A model generated the notes under the pieces. The model did not search any database, was not told where the DNA came from, and saw only the letters and a program-made list of their open reading frames with translations. From a bacterium (GTDB lineage Bacteria; Vulcanimicrobiota; Xenobia; Xenobiales; JADMJV01), in assembly GCA_030149525.1 (NCBI GenBank), contig JASBRJ010000352.1, positions 1 to 64,000 of the forward strand: DNA of 64,000 nt, given 5' to 3'. Shown here in pieces: positions 1-8,797 of the stretch. The position numbers were made by a program, and so were the translations under genes. The stretch's first letter is position 1. Each line of letters starts with the position of its first letter.

Positions 1-2
1 TT

Positions 3-512
3 CAGAAGGCGGTAGACAAGCTACAAGCTGTCACCGGCCGCCGTCCCACCGAGGAAGACATCGCCCAGGAGCTGGAAATGTCGGCCAAGGAAGTCTATGA
101 AATCATCGCCGACTTGAGCAACATGTATCTGCTCTCCCTGGATACGCCTCTTGGAACCGAGGACAGCGACGCTTCCATGGGAGATCTGGTGGAAGACACG
201 GGCTTTGTCAGCCCCGATCAGGAGTACGAGTTTGGAGAAGAGCGGGATGCTCTTCGCAAAGCTTTAGAGAGGCTTCCTGAGCGAGACAAAGAGATTATCG
301 AAAGCCACTATTTCCAGGGAGAGACCTTCGAGTCGATCTCTCAAAGATTGGGTGTCAGCAAACAACGTATCTCTCAGCTTCATCTACGTGCCGTTAAGAA
401 CCTGAGAAAGAGTCTTGGGGAAGTGGAGGTCACTCCAGGGGCCATGCGAGATTTCGCCCGAGGCGGCGGCTTTAGCGGCATGGGCGGGGGAGCCTTCTCC
501 GATCAGATTTGA
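3..512 (+). CDS. RNA polymerase sigma factor, FliA/WhiG type (5' partial)
   Basis: The frame is open from the first bases of the window, so the gene starts upstream. The visible 169 residues cover sigma region 3 (GRRPTEEDIAQEL) and region 4, with the helix-turn-helix SISQRLGVSKQRISQLH. The LSLDTPL segment and the spacing between regions 3 and 4 fit the sigma-28 (FliA/WhiG) group better than RpoD or ECF factors. Such factors direct RNA polymerase to alternative promoters, often for motility, development or general stress. The tail after region 4 is a glycine-rich extension (GGGFSGMGGG) that is not part of the family core. A rho-independent terminator follows about 140 bases downstream. Function as a sigma factor is clear; the regulon cannot be seen here. 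Confidence 0.9.
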   Translation, partial: QKAVDKLQAVTGRRPTEEDIAQELEMSAKEVYEIIADLSNMYLLSLDTPLGTEDSDASMGDLVEDTGFVSPDQEYEFGEERDALRKALERLPERDKEIIESHYFQGETFESISQRLGVSKQRISQLHLRAVKNLRKSLGEVEVTPGAMRDFARGGGFSGMGGGAFSDQI

Positions 513-653
513 AGGGAGCGGTAAGTGCTCGCCAAGACGTCCGAAGATTATGGCTCCCGCGGGAGCTGATTTGTTTTTAAAAAGAATTCTGCTTCAGGGG
601 GTAGACGCCCCTGGATTGTGTGGGATAACTACAGTAAGCACACTTCTTGGTCG

Positions 654-688
654 GCTCTCGAAAAAAGTTCGGGGGCTTTTCTTTTTTT
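654..688 (+). terminator. Rho-independent terminator after the sigma factor gene
   Basis: A 9-bp stem (GCTCTCGAA with TTCGGGGGC, two G-U pairs, five-base loop) is followed directly by TTTTCTTTTTTT. A second hairpin (CAGGGG/CCCCTG) lies just upstream near 595-612. It separates the sigma gene from the convergent propeller gene. Confidence 0.8.
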
Positions 689-699
689 AGGGGGCAGGC

Positions 700-1722
700 C
701 TATTGCCACTCCTTAAACACGGTCCGAACACTCTTGTCCTCAGGATGAACGATTTTAGCGGATCTTTGCTGGCCGCGGGGAGCTTCTCGTTCATAGTGAT
801 AAAAGGCGATGCTTTTCCCGTCGGGGGACCAGGCGGGGGCGTACTCGTCTCCGGGGAGATCGGTGAGTTGTCGGAGATTGGTGCCGTCGGCGTCCACCAT
901 GTAGAGGTCGAAATTGTTCTCTTCGGTGTTGGAGGTGAAAACCACTTTGCTTCCGTCCGGTGACCAGGTGGCATCGTGGTTGGAGCGATTGAGATTGGCG
1001 AACGGTTTGTCTTCTCCGGTTTTGACATCCAGAATTCGAATTTCTGTGCGACGACCGGGAGAGTAGAATCTCTCAAAGAGCATCTTATCGCCCTTGGGGG
1101 AGAAGGCCGGCGTTTTGTCCGATTCGTGAGAGTTCGGGAGCACCCGGCTCTTTTTCCCCGTTTCAAGATCTATTTTCTTGATCTGGCCGTTCTCCGTACT
1201 CCAGTCTTCGTAGACGATCGCCTTGCTGTCGGGCGTCCAAGTCATGCCACCCAGAACCTGCTCGGTGGCCACCGGAGTCTCGTTGCTTCCGTCGGCGTTC
1301 ATGACCGCCAGGCGGATGGGAGCATCCATTTTGACCAGATGATAGGCGATCTTATTTCCGTCCGGAGAGTAACTGCCTCTCCAACCGGTGCTTGAGAGCA
1401 GTTTCGGTTCGGAGCCGTCGGGCTTGGCTGAGTAGATACCCCAGTGAGGGTCTTTTTGGCCGTCGTGCAGGCCGCGATAAGAATAGGTGACCCGGTCTCC
1501 GCCCGGGCTCCAATCGGTGTAGGTGACCCAGGTGTCTTGGGGACCGATGCCGGTCACCTCGTTGGAGTTCAAATCCACAACGCTTGGCTGTCTTCCCATT
1601 TCCAGTAGAAGTTTGCTGCCGTCGGGCGCCCACTTCGGAAGTGTGCGGGATGAGGGGTGTCTCAGGGGAAGGTTGTTCACGTCGATCTCCATTTCGTGGA
1701 GAGATGAGCGCTGGATGACCAT
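700..1722 (-). CDS. TolB-like beta-propeller protein (PD40 repeats)
   Basis: This 340-aa protein has about six repeats around the PD40/TolB signature (WSPDGSK, YSPDGNK, WTPDSK, FSPKGDK). These build a six-bladed propeller like the C-terminal domain of TolB. No signal peptide or membrane segment is visible, so it may act in the cytoplasm, unlike TolB; a ligand-binding or scaffolding role is the most that can be inferred. A close paralogue lies at 19681-20697 with the same blade order and a similar end. The most upstream ATG (1722) has no proper ribosome-binding site. A second ATG at 1692 (MEIDVNNL) aligns better with the start of the paralogue and may be the true start. Confidence 0.75.
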   Translation of the reverse strand: MVIQRSSLHEMEIDVNNLPLRHPSSRTLPKWAPDGSKLLLEMGRQPSVVDLNSNEVTGIGPQDTWVTYTDWSPGGDRVTYSYRGLHDGQKDPHWGIYSAKPDGSEPKLLSSTGWRGSYSPDGNKIAYHLVKMDAPIRLAVMNADGSNETPVATEQVLGGMTWTPDSKAIVYEDWSTENGQIKKIDLETGKKSRVLPNSHESDKTPAFSPKGDKMLFERFYSPGRRTEIRILDVKTGEDKPFANLNRSNHDATWSPDGSKVVFTSNTEENNFDLYMVDADGTNLRQLTDLPGDEYAPAWSPDGKSIAFYHYEREAPRGQQRSAKIVHPEDKSVRTVFKEWQ

Positions 1723-1808
1723 CCTAGTTCAAGGCAGTGGCGCACCACTTGAACAGCTTGTAAAGGGGGCGACACAGAGACGAAACTTCAACCCTGTCGA
1801 GTGTGGAC

Positions 1809-2441
1809 CTACCAGCGCATGCTGCGGGGCGTCACGCTCGCCTGGACGCGGAACGACTCCGAATCGTTGTTGCCGATATGTTCGGTATCGATTTCGCTTT
1901 TGATGGTCAGGGTGAGCGGTGGCTCCAGGAGAGTGACGTCTCCGTCTTTATCGGTGATTCGAAATTCGGTGATGTTGCGCCCGATGACGTAGGTTTTGTT
2001 GGAGGGTGAGCCGATGGCGGTATTCAGATCGCTTAGGCTCAGGAAAGAAGGCTGATCGGGCGGACCGGAGCTACCGCTGTTGTAGAGTTTGTAATAGACT
2101 CTTTTCTCATCCTCTTTGTAATAGAGAACGGCAAACTCCGGCGACATCAGCGCGTCGCCCGTAGAGGCGGAGAAGGGGGGGTCGTCTTCAATCATTTGCC
2201 AACTGATGGCGTGACCTGTGGGGGAAATCGTGACCGTTTCCATCTGCGAGTTCATGAGCCCCACCCGGAACTTTTCCAGAAGCATAAGGCATCCGCGATA
2301 ACTGTCCGATTTTCCCGTCTGGCGTCTAAAGAGCGACATACTGGGAACGAAGAGGGCGAGGAGCATAAGCGTCACGATGGAGACTAGGCTGAGCGACACC
2401 AGGACTTCGATCAAAGTTATGCCGCGGCCCCGCAATCTCAT
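1809..2441 (-). CDS. Minor pseudopilin, PulJ/GspJ-like
   Basis: The first 30 residues are a type IV prepilin N-terminus: a short basic leader ending in glycine, then ITLIEVLVSLSLVSIVTLML, with Glu at mature position 5. Prepilin peptidase would cut after the Gly and N-methylate the new end, and the hydrophobic helix would pack in a pilus or pseudopilus. The rest (about 180 residues) is a globular domain with no motif I recognise. Size and order after another pseudopilin suggest a GspJ/PulJ-type minor subunit. Its ATG overlaps the stop of the upstream gene (ATGA at 2438-2441), so the two are probably translationally coupled. Confidence 0.8.
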   Translation of the reverse strand: MRLRGRGITLIEVLVSLSLVSIVTLMLLALFVPSMSLFRRQTGKSDSYRGCLMLLEKFRVGLMNSQMETVTISPTGHAISWQMIEDDPPFSASTGDALMSPEFAVLYYKEDEKRVYYKLYNSGSSGPPDQPSFLSLSDLNTAIGSPSNKTYVIGRNITEFRITDKDGDVTLLEPPLTLTIKSEIDTEHIGNNDSESFRVQASVTPRSMRW

Positions 2442-2848
2442 ATGCGCTTAAAAATTACCGCCCGACTCACATGTTCTTGATCGCCGTTTCTGTCTTTCCA
2501 ACGGACGACGACACTGACCATTTTTGCGACGTCGTCATCCATGTCGGTGCCGTCGCTCAATTTAGCTTTCTCAATAAGGACCTGAAGATTATACTCTGTT
2601 TTCTCCACCACTAACGTTTCGTGAGGTGGAGCGGTGGGGGTGAGATTGCCAAATCCGGCTTGCTGCATGAGGGCCAGCCTGTTGTCGGCAATGATGCCGG
2701 CGTTCGCTCTTTTGGCGGCTTTGGCCATTCCGACAATGGTTGCGGGGATGAGGCCGGAGAGAATGAGCGAGACCACCGACAGAATCATGAGAGCAACCAT
2801 CAGTTCGGCCAACGAAAACCCTCTACTAAAGCCCCTGCGCACGTTCAT
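2438..2848 (-). CDS. Pseudopilin, type II secretion/type IV pilus family
   Basis: This 136-aa protein starts at the ATG at 2848. Longer upstream reading is possible, but only this start puts the prepilin leader at the N-terminus (RGFSRG then FSLAELMVALMILSVVSLIL). Glu-5 of the mature form is present. The C-terminal part (VSVVVRWKDRNGD) resembles the beta-strand end of GspI/GspH-like subunits. It forms a two-gene operon with the gene at 1809-2441. No pilus ATPase, platform protein or secretin gene is in the window, so the machine it serves must be encoded elsewhere. Confidence 0.8.
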   Translation of the reverse strand: MNVRRGFSRGFSLAELMVALMILSVVSLILSGLIPATIVGMAKAAKRANAGIIADNRLALMQQAGFGNLTPTAPPHETLVVEKTEYNLQVLIEKAKLSDGTDMDDDVAKMVSVVVRWKDRNGDQEHVSRAVIFKRI

Positions 2849-2897
2849 AGAATACCACTCTAAAGGTTCACGCGCCACGACGCGAGAATTTTGGACT

Positions 2898-4166
2898 GTG
2901 AAGAAGCCCTGGGAGAAGTCTTTGCCAGCCCTACTCTTAGTAGTAGTAGGTCTTCTGGTGGCCCAATTCCTGTCTTTCAGGGAAGAGCTTCTGCCGGACA
3001 AGATTTACATTCACACCCAGCCTGCAGGGGCTCAAATCAGTTCGCCGGGAGCCAGGAGTGTTCACGGATTTCAATTGAAGCCGTTGGTCAAGGCTCCGGG
3101 GCCCGTCCCCTTGGAGCGTTCCGAGAAGAGCCGGTTTACCTTTGTCCTCGACCTATGGGGCTACGAGCAAGAGGTTATCAGGTTGACCCCGGAGGATTTC
3201 GAGCGACGAATTGAGGTCCGTCTCACCCCGAAGATACCCCTCCTTGTGCCTGCTCTCTATTTCATCCGAGACTACATCTTCAGCTTCTTGGCCCTTGCTC
3301 TCACCGCCGGCTTTAGTGTTGCGGTGGTTATCCCCCAAGTCAAACAAAGAGCTCATCAATCGCGTCTACGAAAAGAGGGAAAACTGATTCCCGGTCTCGT
3401 TCTCAACGATTATCGCCTGATTCGGAAGCTGGGAGAAGGGGGAGCCGGCTCGGTTTTCTTGTGCGATAAGCGCGAGGAGTCCCGGGATGTTCTCTATGCG
3501 GTCAAGTTTCTGCTGGAGGGAACCGGCGACGAGGCGGCTTTTCAGCAAGAGTGCAAGACTTGCCGAGACTTGCGCCATCCTGGGATCGTTGCTCTGTTGG
3601 ACTGGGGACAAGGCCTAGGTTTTCACTACATCGTTTTCGATTTTGTGGAGGGGAAGACGTTGGATGAAGTTGAGGAGCCTTCCGTGAAAGACGTTTGTGC
3701 CTGGTCTCTTGAGGTTGTCTCAGCCCTCAACTATGCCCACAAAAAGAAAGTTGTTCACCGGGATATCAAACCTGCCAACATTCTTCTCACAGCCGAGGGG
3801 CGAGCTAAGATTTTAGACTTCGGTATCGCCGCCACTCTGGATTCCGACGAGCACAACTCGGCGGGAACCGCAGGTTACATGGCGCCGGAGCAGCTCAAAG
3901 GAGAAGTCTCTCCGGCTTGTGACTTTTACAGTCTCGGGGTGACCGTGTATCGCTTACTGGCCGGCAGAGTGCCATTCGACGGGGCGGGCTTCTTTCAGAT
4001 CATGGCGGCTCAAACCCGACAAGACTACCAACCGCTCCAAAAGGTTCGCTCGGATGTTCCCTCGGGGCTTTCGGAGTTGGTGGACGCGTTGTTGCGAGCC
4101 GAGCCCCAGGAGCGATTGAAGGACCCCAACGAGATTGAACGACGTCTCACTCAGTTCTCAGAGTAG
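2898..4166 (+). CDS. Transmembrane Ser/Thr protein kinase with N-terminal periplasmic domain
   Basis: Starting from GTG at 2898 the protein has 422 residues. TM1 is at about 10-25. A periplasmic stretch with a PEGA-like strand pattern (KIYIHTQPAGAQI) covers about 35-110, TM2 about 118-145, and a Hanks-type kinase about 170-420. Kinase signatures are present: the glycine loop GEGGAGSVF, the Lys of AVKFLL (about 203), HRDIKPAN (catalytic Asp about 289), DFG (about 308) and AGTAGYMAPEQ. The kinase is C-terminal and the sensor N-terminal, the reverse of PknB. The reading frame is open further upstream, but that part is antisense to the pilin gene and I reject it. No strong ribosome-binding site was found. 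Its last 9 bases overlap the convergent kinase gene. Confidence 0.85.
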   Translation: MKKPWEKSLPALLLVVVGLLVAQFLSFREELLPDKIYIHTQPAGAQISSPGARSVHGFQLKPLVKAPGPVPLERSEKSRFTFVLDLWGYEQEVIRLTPEDFERRIEVRLTPKIPLLVPALYFIRDYIFSFLALALTAGFSVAVVIPQVKQRAHQSRLRKEGKLIPGLVLNDYRLIRKLGEGGAGSVFLCDKREESRDVLYAVKFLLEGTGDEAAFQQECKTCRDLRHPGIVALLDWGQGLGFHYIVFDFVEGKTLDEVEEPSVKDVCAWSLEVVSALNYAHKKKVVHRDIKPANILLTAEGRAKILDFGIAATLDSDEHNSAGTAGYMAPEQLKGEVSPACDFYSLGVTVYRLLAGRVPFDGAGFFQIMAAQTRQDYQPLQKVRSDVPSGLSELVDALLRAEPQERLKDPNEIERRLTQFSE

Positions 4167-5639
4167 GGTTCGCAACGCCTCGCCGGCTTCGCGGGCCGAA
4201 GAGTATCGCTCTTGCGGCTCGTTGGCCAGAAATTTAGCCAGGATCTCACGAAAGCGAGGGCCGGCCTCCTGGTCGGTGAGTTCCCGAGGCTTTTCACCCA
4301 TAAGCTTTTTCTGAAGCATCTCTAGAACGTCGTTGGCCTGGAAAGCCGGTTCCCCTGTCAGGGCCTCGTGGATAATACAGCCCAGACTGTAAAGATCGCC
4401 TTGCGGACTTCCCTGGCCACCTACGATCTGTTCCGGAGGCATATAGGTGGGGGTCCCAAGAGTGGTGTTCGTCTTGGTGATGGTGGCATAATGCTTGCCT
4501 CGGGCCAGGCCGAAATCGGCGATGACAGGTCTGTCGTTTTTGTTGGAGACGATAATGTTGCTGGGCTTGAGATCGCGATGCACAATCTCTTGTTCGTGGG
4601 CGTACTGGAGACCCTCACACACCTCCACGAAAAGCTTGGCAATCTCTTGCTCGGAATGCTTCTTTTCTTGCAGCCATTCGGTGAGTTCTCGGCCTTCGAT
4701 ATAATCCATCACCATCCAAAGCTGGCCCTCTTTCTCGCCGGATTGATGGGCCCGAACGAGATTGGGATGAAGAAGCTTCAGGCAGATTTTAGCCTCTCGG
4801 TCGAAGCGGGCCCGGAAATCCTTACCGTCCCCCCAACTCGGATTCAGGATCTTGAGAGCATACTTGTTGGGGTCACCCTCATGGCCGGAGCGACTCAGAT
4901 AGACCGTCCCCATGTTGCCCTTTCCGATCTCTTGCTCTTTGATGAAATTTCCGTAGATGAGTTCGTCCGGGGTGTCGGCGGAGTGAGTGACCGGTCCTGG
5001 GACGGGTCGGGGAGGGGCTTGACTGATGACGGTGTCTAGAGAACTTGATTCGGATTTTTTTGAGTTCCCTGAAGCTGTGCTCGACTTTTGCAGTGCGGAT
5101 GACTCGGCGTGGGCCCCACGTTTGAGCATTCCGATACCTGCCAAGAGCAGGATGAGACCTGGTAGTAGGCTGAGATTGAGAGTAGCGTAGAGTGGGCGCA
5201 GAGGGAGTTGGACGGGGCCTGAGGCGATATCGGCTTGGGAAAAGGTTCCTTCTCGGACTCGCGTACTTAGTGTCACAGTCTCCGGAAGCTTTTCTTTCCT
5301 CAGGACAGTTGGAGTCAACTGGAGGATCCCCTCGACAAATCGATCTCTGTCCAGCTTCTTGCCCCGCGATTCATGACGCACATCGGCACCTGGCGGTTCG
5401 GAAACTAAGATGGTGAGGCCGGTGAGAGCGCTCTTGTTTCCATCGTTCCAGTCGGCGATGGTGTTTCGGGGGGTGTCGGCCTTCAGCTCAATATCAAAGC
5501 GTTGATTGATAGCCTCTCTTTGAGTAAGAGCCGCCTCTCGGGCCGCAGAATCGTACCCCGCCACATAAAGTCGGCTACCCACTGAAACTAAGGTGAGGAT
5601 CATCCCTCCCGTGAGGGCGTATCTCGCTCCGGACTTCAC
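4158..5639 (-). CDS. Transmembrane Ser/Thr protein kinase
   Basis: This 493-aa protein has TM1 at about 8-27, an extracytoplasmic domain to about 150, TM2 (LSLLPGLILLLAGIGML) at about 155-172, a Ser-rich linker and a full Hanks-type kinase from about 228. Motifs seen are GKGNMGTVY, YALKIL (ATP-binding Lys), HRDLKPSN, DFGLA and LGTPTYMPPEQ. The architecture matches the neighbouring kinase at 2898-4166, so the two are probably diverged duplicates facing each other. The extracytoplasmic domains differ, suggesting different signals acting on shared or related targets. The 3' ends overlap by 9 bases, so the two transcripts are complementary at their ends. Confidence 0.88.
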   Translation of the reverse strand: MKSGARYALTGGMILTLVSVGSRLYVAGYDSAAREAALTQREAINQRFDIELKADTPRNTIADWNDGNKSALTGLTILVSEPPGADVRHESRGKKLDRDRFVEGILQLTPTVLRKEKLPETVTLSTRVREGTFSQADIASGPVQLPLRPLYATLNLSLLPGLILLLAGIGMLKRGAHAESSALQKSSTASGNSKKSESSSLDTVISQAPPRPVPGPVTHSADTPDELIYGNFIKEQEIGKGNMGTVYLSRSGHEGDPNKYALKILNPSWGDGKDFRARFDREAKICLKLLHPNLVRAHQSGEKEGQLWMVMDYIEGRELTEWLQEKKHSEQEIAKLFVEVCEGLQYAHEQEIVHRDLKPSNIIVSNKNDRPVIADFGLARGKHYATITKTNTTLGTPTYMPPEQIVGGQGSPQGDLYSLGCIIHEALTGEPAFQANDVLEMLQKKLMGEKPRELTDQEAGPRFREILAKFLANEPQERYSSAREAGEALRTLL

Positions 5640-6377
5640 ACGGAAGCCTTCTTCGTTTTAGGCTGGCGGCCTCTTCAGCCGATCATGTTTAGGCGTGGAG
5701 GTCTAGCTCTCCACCGAAGGGCGAGGATTCGAAGGCCGGCCGTTCGAGCGAACCGCAGGTCCCGGTGGGTCGGAGGCTATAGTAGGGGACGAAGTTGTGG
5801 CGAGGGGTTCGGAAGTCTCCGTTCACCGCGCGTCGACTCGTTTTGCTCTTGCTGGAGTCGTAGCGGATGGCTTTCCCTTCGCGGCTCATGGTGAGGATGG
5901 CTGTGAGTTTCTGTATTTCGTTCATATCTTTTTGGCACACTTTCTTTCTTTATCTTGACCTCAATGTATCGTGGGGAACTTCCCCAGGATTTGGAGGCCA
6001 AGACACTGTTTGTTGCCAGAATGTGAACCGCAGGTTAAATCGGAGCAAGCCCTTGTCTACGAAAATTTGCCTTCGCCGGAAGCGAAATGAAGATAGGCTT
6101 GAGGGGTGTTTTGAAGCTCTTTTTGAGATGTTAACAGAATGTTTAGGGAGACTTCACTACGGGAGGTATCGGACGGGAAACGCGTGTTTTTCGGGCTTTT
6201 TTGAAAGCTTCTTGAATTCTAGGTGAGTTTTTTAACTGAGTTCTTGGAGACAGGCCAAACCCCCGAAATCACGGACATTGAGCGGGTCTTCGCGGCTGGA
6301 TGAAGCTTGACTGGAGCTTGAAGCTTTTTGCGGTTTGTTGACAAAGTGTTAACTCGTGCCGTCCCTTACACGCCGTC
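5640..6377. other. Long intergenic region with no convincing gene
   Basis: About 740 bases separate the kinase gene from the SelW-like gene. A minus-strand reading frame of about 80 codons (5689-5940) lacks a ribosome-binding site and family resemblance, so I do not call it. No strong hairpin, RNA gene or repeat stood out. The stretch from about 6000 to 6370 is richer in A+T than its surroundings and could hold promoters. Confidence 0.5.
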
Positions 6378-6653
6378 TCAGTCGGATAGGTTCGATTTAC
6401 CGGTCTGCCGTGCTTTGAGGAGAGTTATCACTTTCTCATCGGCGGGTATTCCTTTGTTGCCTAGGAGCTTTTGAAGGAATCCGACCTGCTCTTTGCCGAT
6501 GACGAGTTCACCTTCGATGAAGACTTCGAACTGACCGGCCCTACCCGGCCTTAGTTTCGCGGAAATCCCAAGTTCTTTCTTGATACTGGCGGCGAGACTC
6601 GCAGCTCTGGGGCCGTAGCCTCAGCTGGTGCAGTGGCGTATGGTGATGTCCAT
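6378..6653 (-). CDS. SelW/SelT-like (Rdx family) selenoprotein, UGA read as Sec
   Basis: The frame from ATG 6653 to TGA 6378 gives 91 residues if the internal TGA at 6621-6623 is read as selenocysteine. The motif is then C8-T-S-U11, the CxxU (CxxC) redox motif of the Rdx family (SelW, SelT, SelH), followed by GYGPRAASLAASIK and later GRAGQFEVFIEGELVIGK. Both flanks match the family well, so the TGA sits exactly where Sec is expected. Family members are small thioredoxin-fold proteins thought to act in redox control. An imperfect stem with a bulged 5' side directly after the UGA could serve as a bacterial SECIS. An in-frame extension to ATG 6713 is possible; neither start has a clear ribosome-binding site. 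No selA, selB or selD gene lies in the window. If the organism lacks Sec machinery, this is a broken gene. Confidence 0.75.
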
Positions 6654-6755
6654 AAGAGGTCGTTCGGCGTAGGCCTGTTCAATCATCTTCAGGTAATATT
6701 TCACGGAGTTCATTCCCGATGGACATCAAAATAGTGTTCACCGGAGGAAAAAGCA

Positions 6756-7796
6756 ATGAAGTTATCTCAGAGGCAGCTCGCGGTGAGCGGGCCAAACGAT
6801 TACGAAGCATCCAGCCGGCAGTTGGGAAGCGAACTTGGTTGTTGGGGCTATCAGGAGTTCTGTCCAGGCACTCACCTTTTCAAATGTCTGGGGGATCAGA
6901 TGATCTGCGTTATGAGAGGGCGCAGCACAGTCGGCAACATTTCTCTTCAGCCGGGTACGGTCATCGAAGTCCAGGACCAACAGGTCCTTAGACTAGAGGT
7001 GGCCGAGACTCTGTGTTTTCGACATTGCTACTTGTCCTCTGTCGAGCTGAGGGAGCAGATGATGGAACTCCTATGGCGAGCTCAGCCTTGTTGGAACTCT
7101 GCTGTGGGTGGATGGTTGGAGTGCGCCGATGACGCATTCTTGGAGGTGGAGCAAGAGCAGATCTTCTTCTGTTCCGAACCCGGGCAGATGACGGAGCTTT
7201 TATTCTGCACCGACGGGTCGAAAAGGCAGCTTTGCGAGATCCCTTTGCATTTCCTGAAGAACTACACTTTTGAAGGCTTGGACCCTCACAGTCAAACAGC
7301 AAGGATGGCCCGTCTGGCGGTTCGATTGGGACAGCAATTCTCCGACTTACGGAGAGAGGAATTGTTTCGCCGAAAGAATTCTCGGTGGAGCCGATGGGTT
7401 CCCGGCCTCGGTGCAGAGCCGCTTATAGAGCCGCATTTGAATCATGAGTTCCCAGTTTCCGACAGACGAGTCGATGCGGTTCTTTCTACCCTTTGGAAAG
7501 AGCCCGAATCTGTCTGTCGCTGGATGCGATCGGTTCCGCTTCAGCCAGACTTCAGTGTGCCGTATCTCGTCCTTCCAGGTCGAGACATCTCCATGGAGTT
7601 AAGAAGAAAATGGAGAGTTCGAGCCGTGTGTACCTATCTCCAACCGGCAGTCGACGTTTCGGGATTGGTGGTGACTCTCACCGACGACTCGGTGGAGTGG
7701 AGATCTGATGAGGCTCGAGAATTTGCCCGATGGGACTATACCTACGACGAAGTTACGGATCGAGTGACGCTCGAACTAGTGGAGGTCTACGATTGA
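6756..7796 (+). CDS. Protein of unknown function next to the Ro/ThiF cassette
   Basis: This 346-aa protein starts at an ATG preceded by GGAGG at good distance. I do not recognise the family. The first 100 residues hold short strands and turns (GTVIEVQDQQVLRLEV) that could be a cupin-like barrel. The middle is rich in Glu, Trp and Cys, and the end is a strand-rich domain (VSGLVVTLTDD). No signal peptide, membrane segment or catalytic motif is evident. It converges on the ThiF-like gene and shares the bidirectional terminator at 7837-7888, so a functional tie to the cassette is possible but not shown. Confidence 0.7.
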   Translation: MKLSQRQLAVSGPNDYEASSRQLGSELGCWGYQEFCPGTHLFKCLGDQMICVMRGRSTVGNISLQPGTVIEVQDQQVLRLEVAETLCFRHCYLSSVELREQMMELLWRAQPCWNSAVGGWLECADDAFLEVEQEQIFFCSEPGQMTELLFCTDGSKRQLCEIPLHFLKNYTFEGLDPHSQTARMARLAVRLGQQFSDLRREELFRRKNSRWSRWVPGLGAEPLIEPHLNHEFPVSDRRVDAVLSTLWKEPESVCRWMRSVPLQPDFSVPYLVLPGRDISMELRRKWRVRAVCTYLQPAVDVSGLVVTLTDDSVEWRSDEAREFARWDYTYDEVTDRVTLELVEVYD

Positions 7797-7836
7797 ATTT
7801 CCGAGTGGAGTCGTAGCGCGAACGTGGGGCAAAAAA

Positions 7837-7888
7837 AATACCGGTGCAGAGGGCTAGGACACACAAGGTATCGGTCTGCACCGGTATT
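7837..7888. terminator. Bidirectional rho-independent terminator
   Basis: A perfect 14-bp stem (AATACCGGTGCAGA with its complement) encloses a 24-base loop. Read on the minus strand it ends in an 8-base T run, and on the plus strand in TTTT. It closes the minus-strand Ro/ThiF cassette and probably also the plus-strand gene ending at 7796. Confidence 0.88.
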
Positions 7889-7890
7889 TT

Positions 7891-8131
7891 GAGCGAGAAT
7901 GACCTGGCAAGAAACGACGCTTTTAGCGCTGGTGGCGCACATTGCGATTTTGCTTGCAGTTACTCGCTCGGCAGAAGTTGACGTGAGCCTCCACCAGAGG
8001 CCACGATTTTACTGCCTTGTCCGGACGTTCGACGGGTTTGAACCGCCTGGCGCCCCTTTATCATAGCAACGACTTTGTTCCGTTGTATGGGTCGAAGGGC
8101 TCGACTGAGGGCATCCGATCGGGATCTCCTC
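7891..8131 (-). other. 3' region of the cassette with an isolated T-arm-like hairpin
   Basis: Between the ThiF-like stop and the terminator lie 240 bases without a supportable gene. On the minus strand, 8031-8047 folds as a 5-bp stem with loop TTCAAAC, a canonical tRNA T-loop. Two 5-bp hairpins lie just upstream, at about 8050-8100. A complete tRNA cannot be drawn. It may be a worn or partial tRNA-like element related to those elsewhere in this cassette. Confidence 0.35.
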
Positions 8132-8770
8132 TCACATCGGCAGCGATGTTATCTTCAGGTCCTCGAGGGTGACCGACCAGTTCTCCTGAGACCCGCTCAA
8201 GAGGTATTTGATGATGGTTTCGCAGGCCACGGAGGTCGTCAGTGTTACGAGATTCCGAGCCAGGGGGTAGTCACAAATGTCGTCTTGAGAGGGTGAGGGG
8301 ACTCGGTAATGTTCATTCCAGAGAACCTCGGCAAAACCGTCGGCAAGGCCCGCGTGCAGACACGGCACTCTCTTTTCAAGGCAATGTCTTGTCACGATTC
8401 GCCGAGACACGCTGTTGTCGAAGCAGTCGAGGACCAGACTCGCGTTTTTGAGGAGCTTATGTACGTTGGTCTGGTCGAGCTCTTTGGGAACAGCCTTCGC
8501 TTCTTGACCCACTGCGCGATAAAGTGTGTGGGTCAGGACCTCGGCCTTTAGGGCACCGATATCGTCGGTTTGGAAAGGCTGGGTGGACAGGTTGTGTTGC
8601 TCGACGCGATCGCGGTCGATGATGGTGAGTCGCTCCACGCCGGCCCGAGCAAGACTCTCGGCAATGTTGGCACCGAGAGCTCCCGCACCGCAGATCACGA
8701 TATCATGACCTCGCAGCTTTTCCATAGCCGCTGGAGTGCGATAAAGAGACTCGTGGAAGTTGATCTTCAT
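8132..8770 (-). CDS. ThiF/E1-like adenylating enzyme
   Basis: The start is ATG 8770, preceded by AAAGGAGG at ideal spacing; the frame is open further upstream but that part is leader. The 212-aa protein is a compact ThiF/MoeB/E1 Rossmann domain: nucleotide loop GAGALG (28-33), the IDRDRVEQHNL segment (51-61) that contacts ATP, and DCFDN (115-119). Family members adenylate the C-terminal glycine of a ubiquitin-like or sulfur-carrier protein. It lacks the paired zinc CxxC motifs. Cys at about 137 and 166 (DDICDYP) are candidates for a thioester cysteine. As last gene of the TROVE cassette, its natural partner would be the 66-aa possible beta-grasp protein at 11913-12113. That link is inference. 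Confidence 0.85.
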   Translation of the reverse strand: MKINFHESLYRTPAAMEKLRGHDIVICGAGALGANIAESLARAGVERLTIIDRDRVEQHNLSTQPFQTDDIGALKAEVLTHTLYRAVGQEAKAVPKELDQTNVHKLLKNASLVLDCFDNSVSRRIVTRHCLEKRVPCLHAGLADGFAEVLWNEHYRVPSPSQDDICDYPLARNLVTLTTSVACETIIKYLLSGSQENWSVTLEDLKITSLPM

Positions 8771-8797
8771 GGTCTGTCCTCCTTTAAGAAAATAAGA

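Noticed and set aside
2634-2897. Longer N-terminus for the kinase at 2898
   Set aside because: This part is antisense to the pseudopilin gene, which has a clear prepilin signature, and adds sequence unlike any kinase.
5689-5940. 83-codon minus-strand frame
   Set aside because: No ribosome-binding site at usable distance and no resemblance to a known protein; cannot be told from chance.
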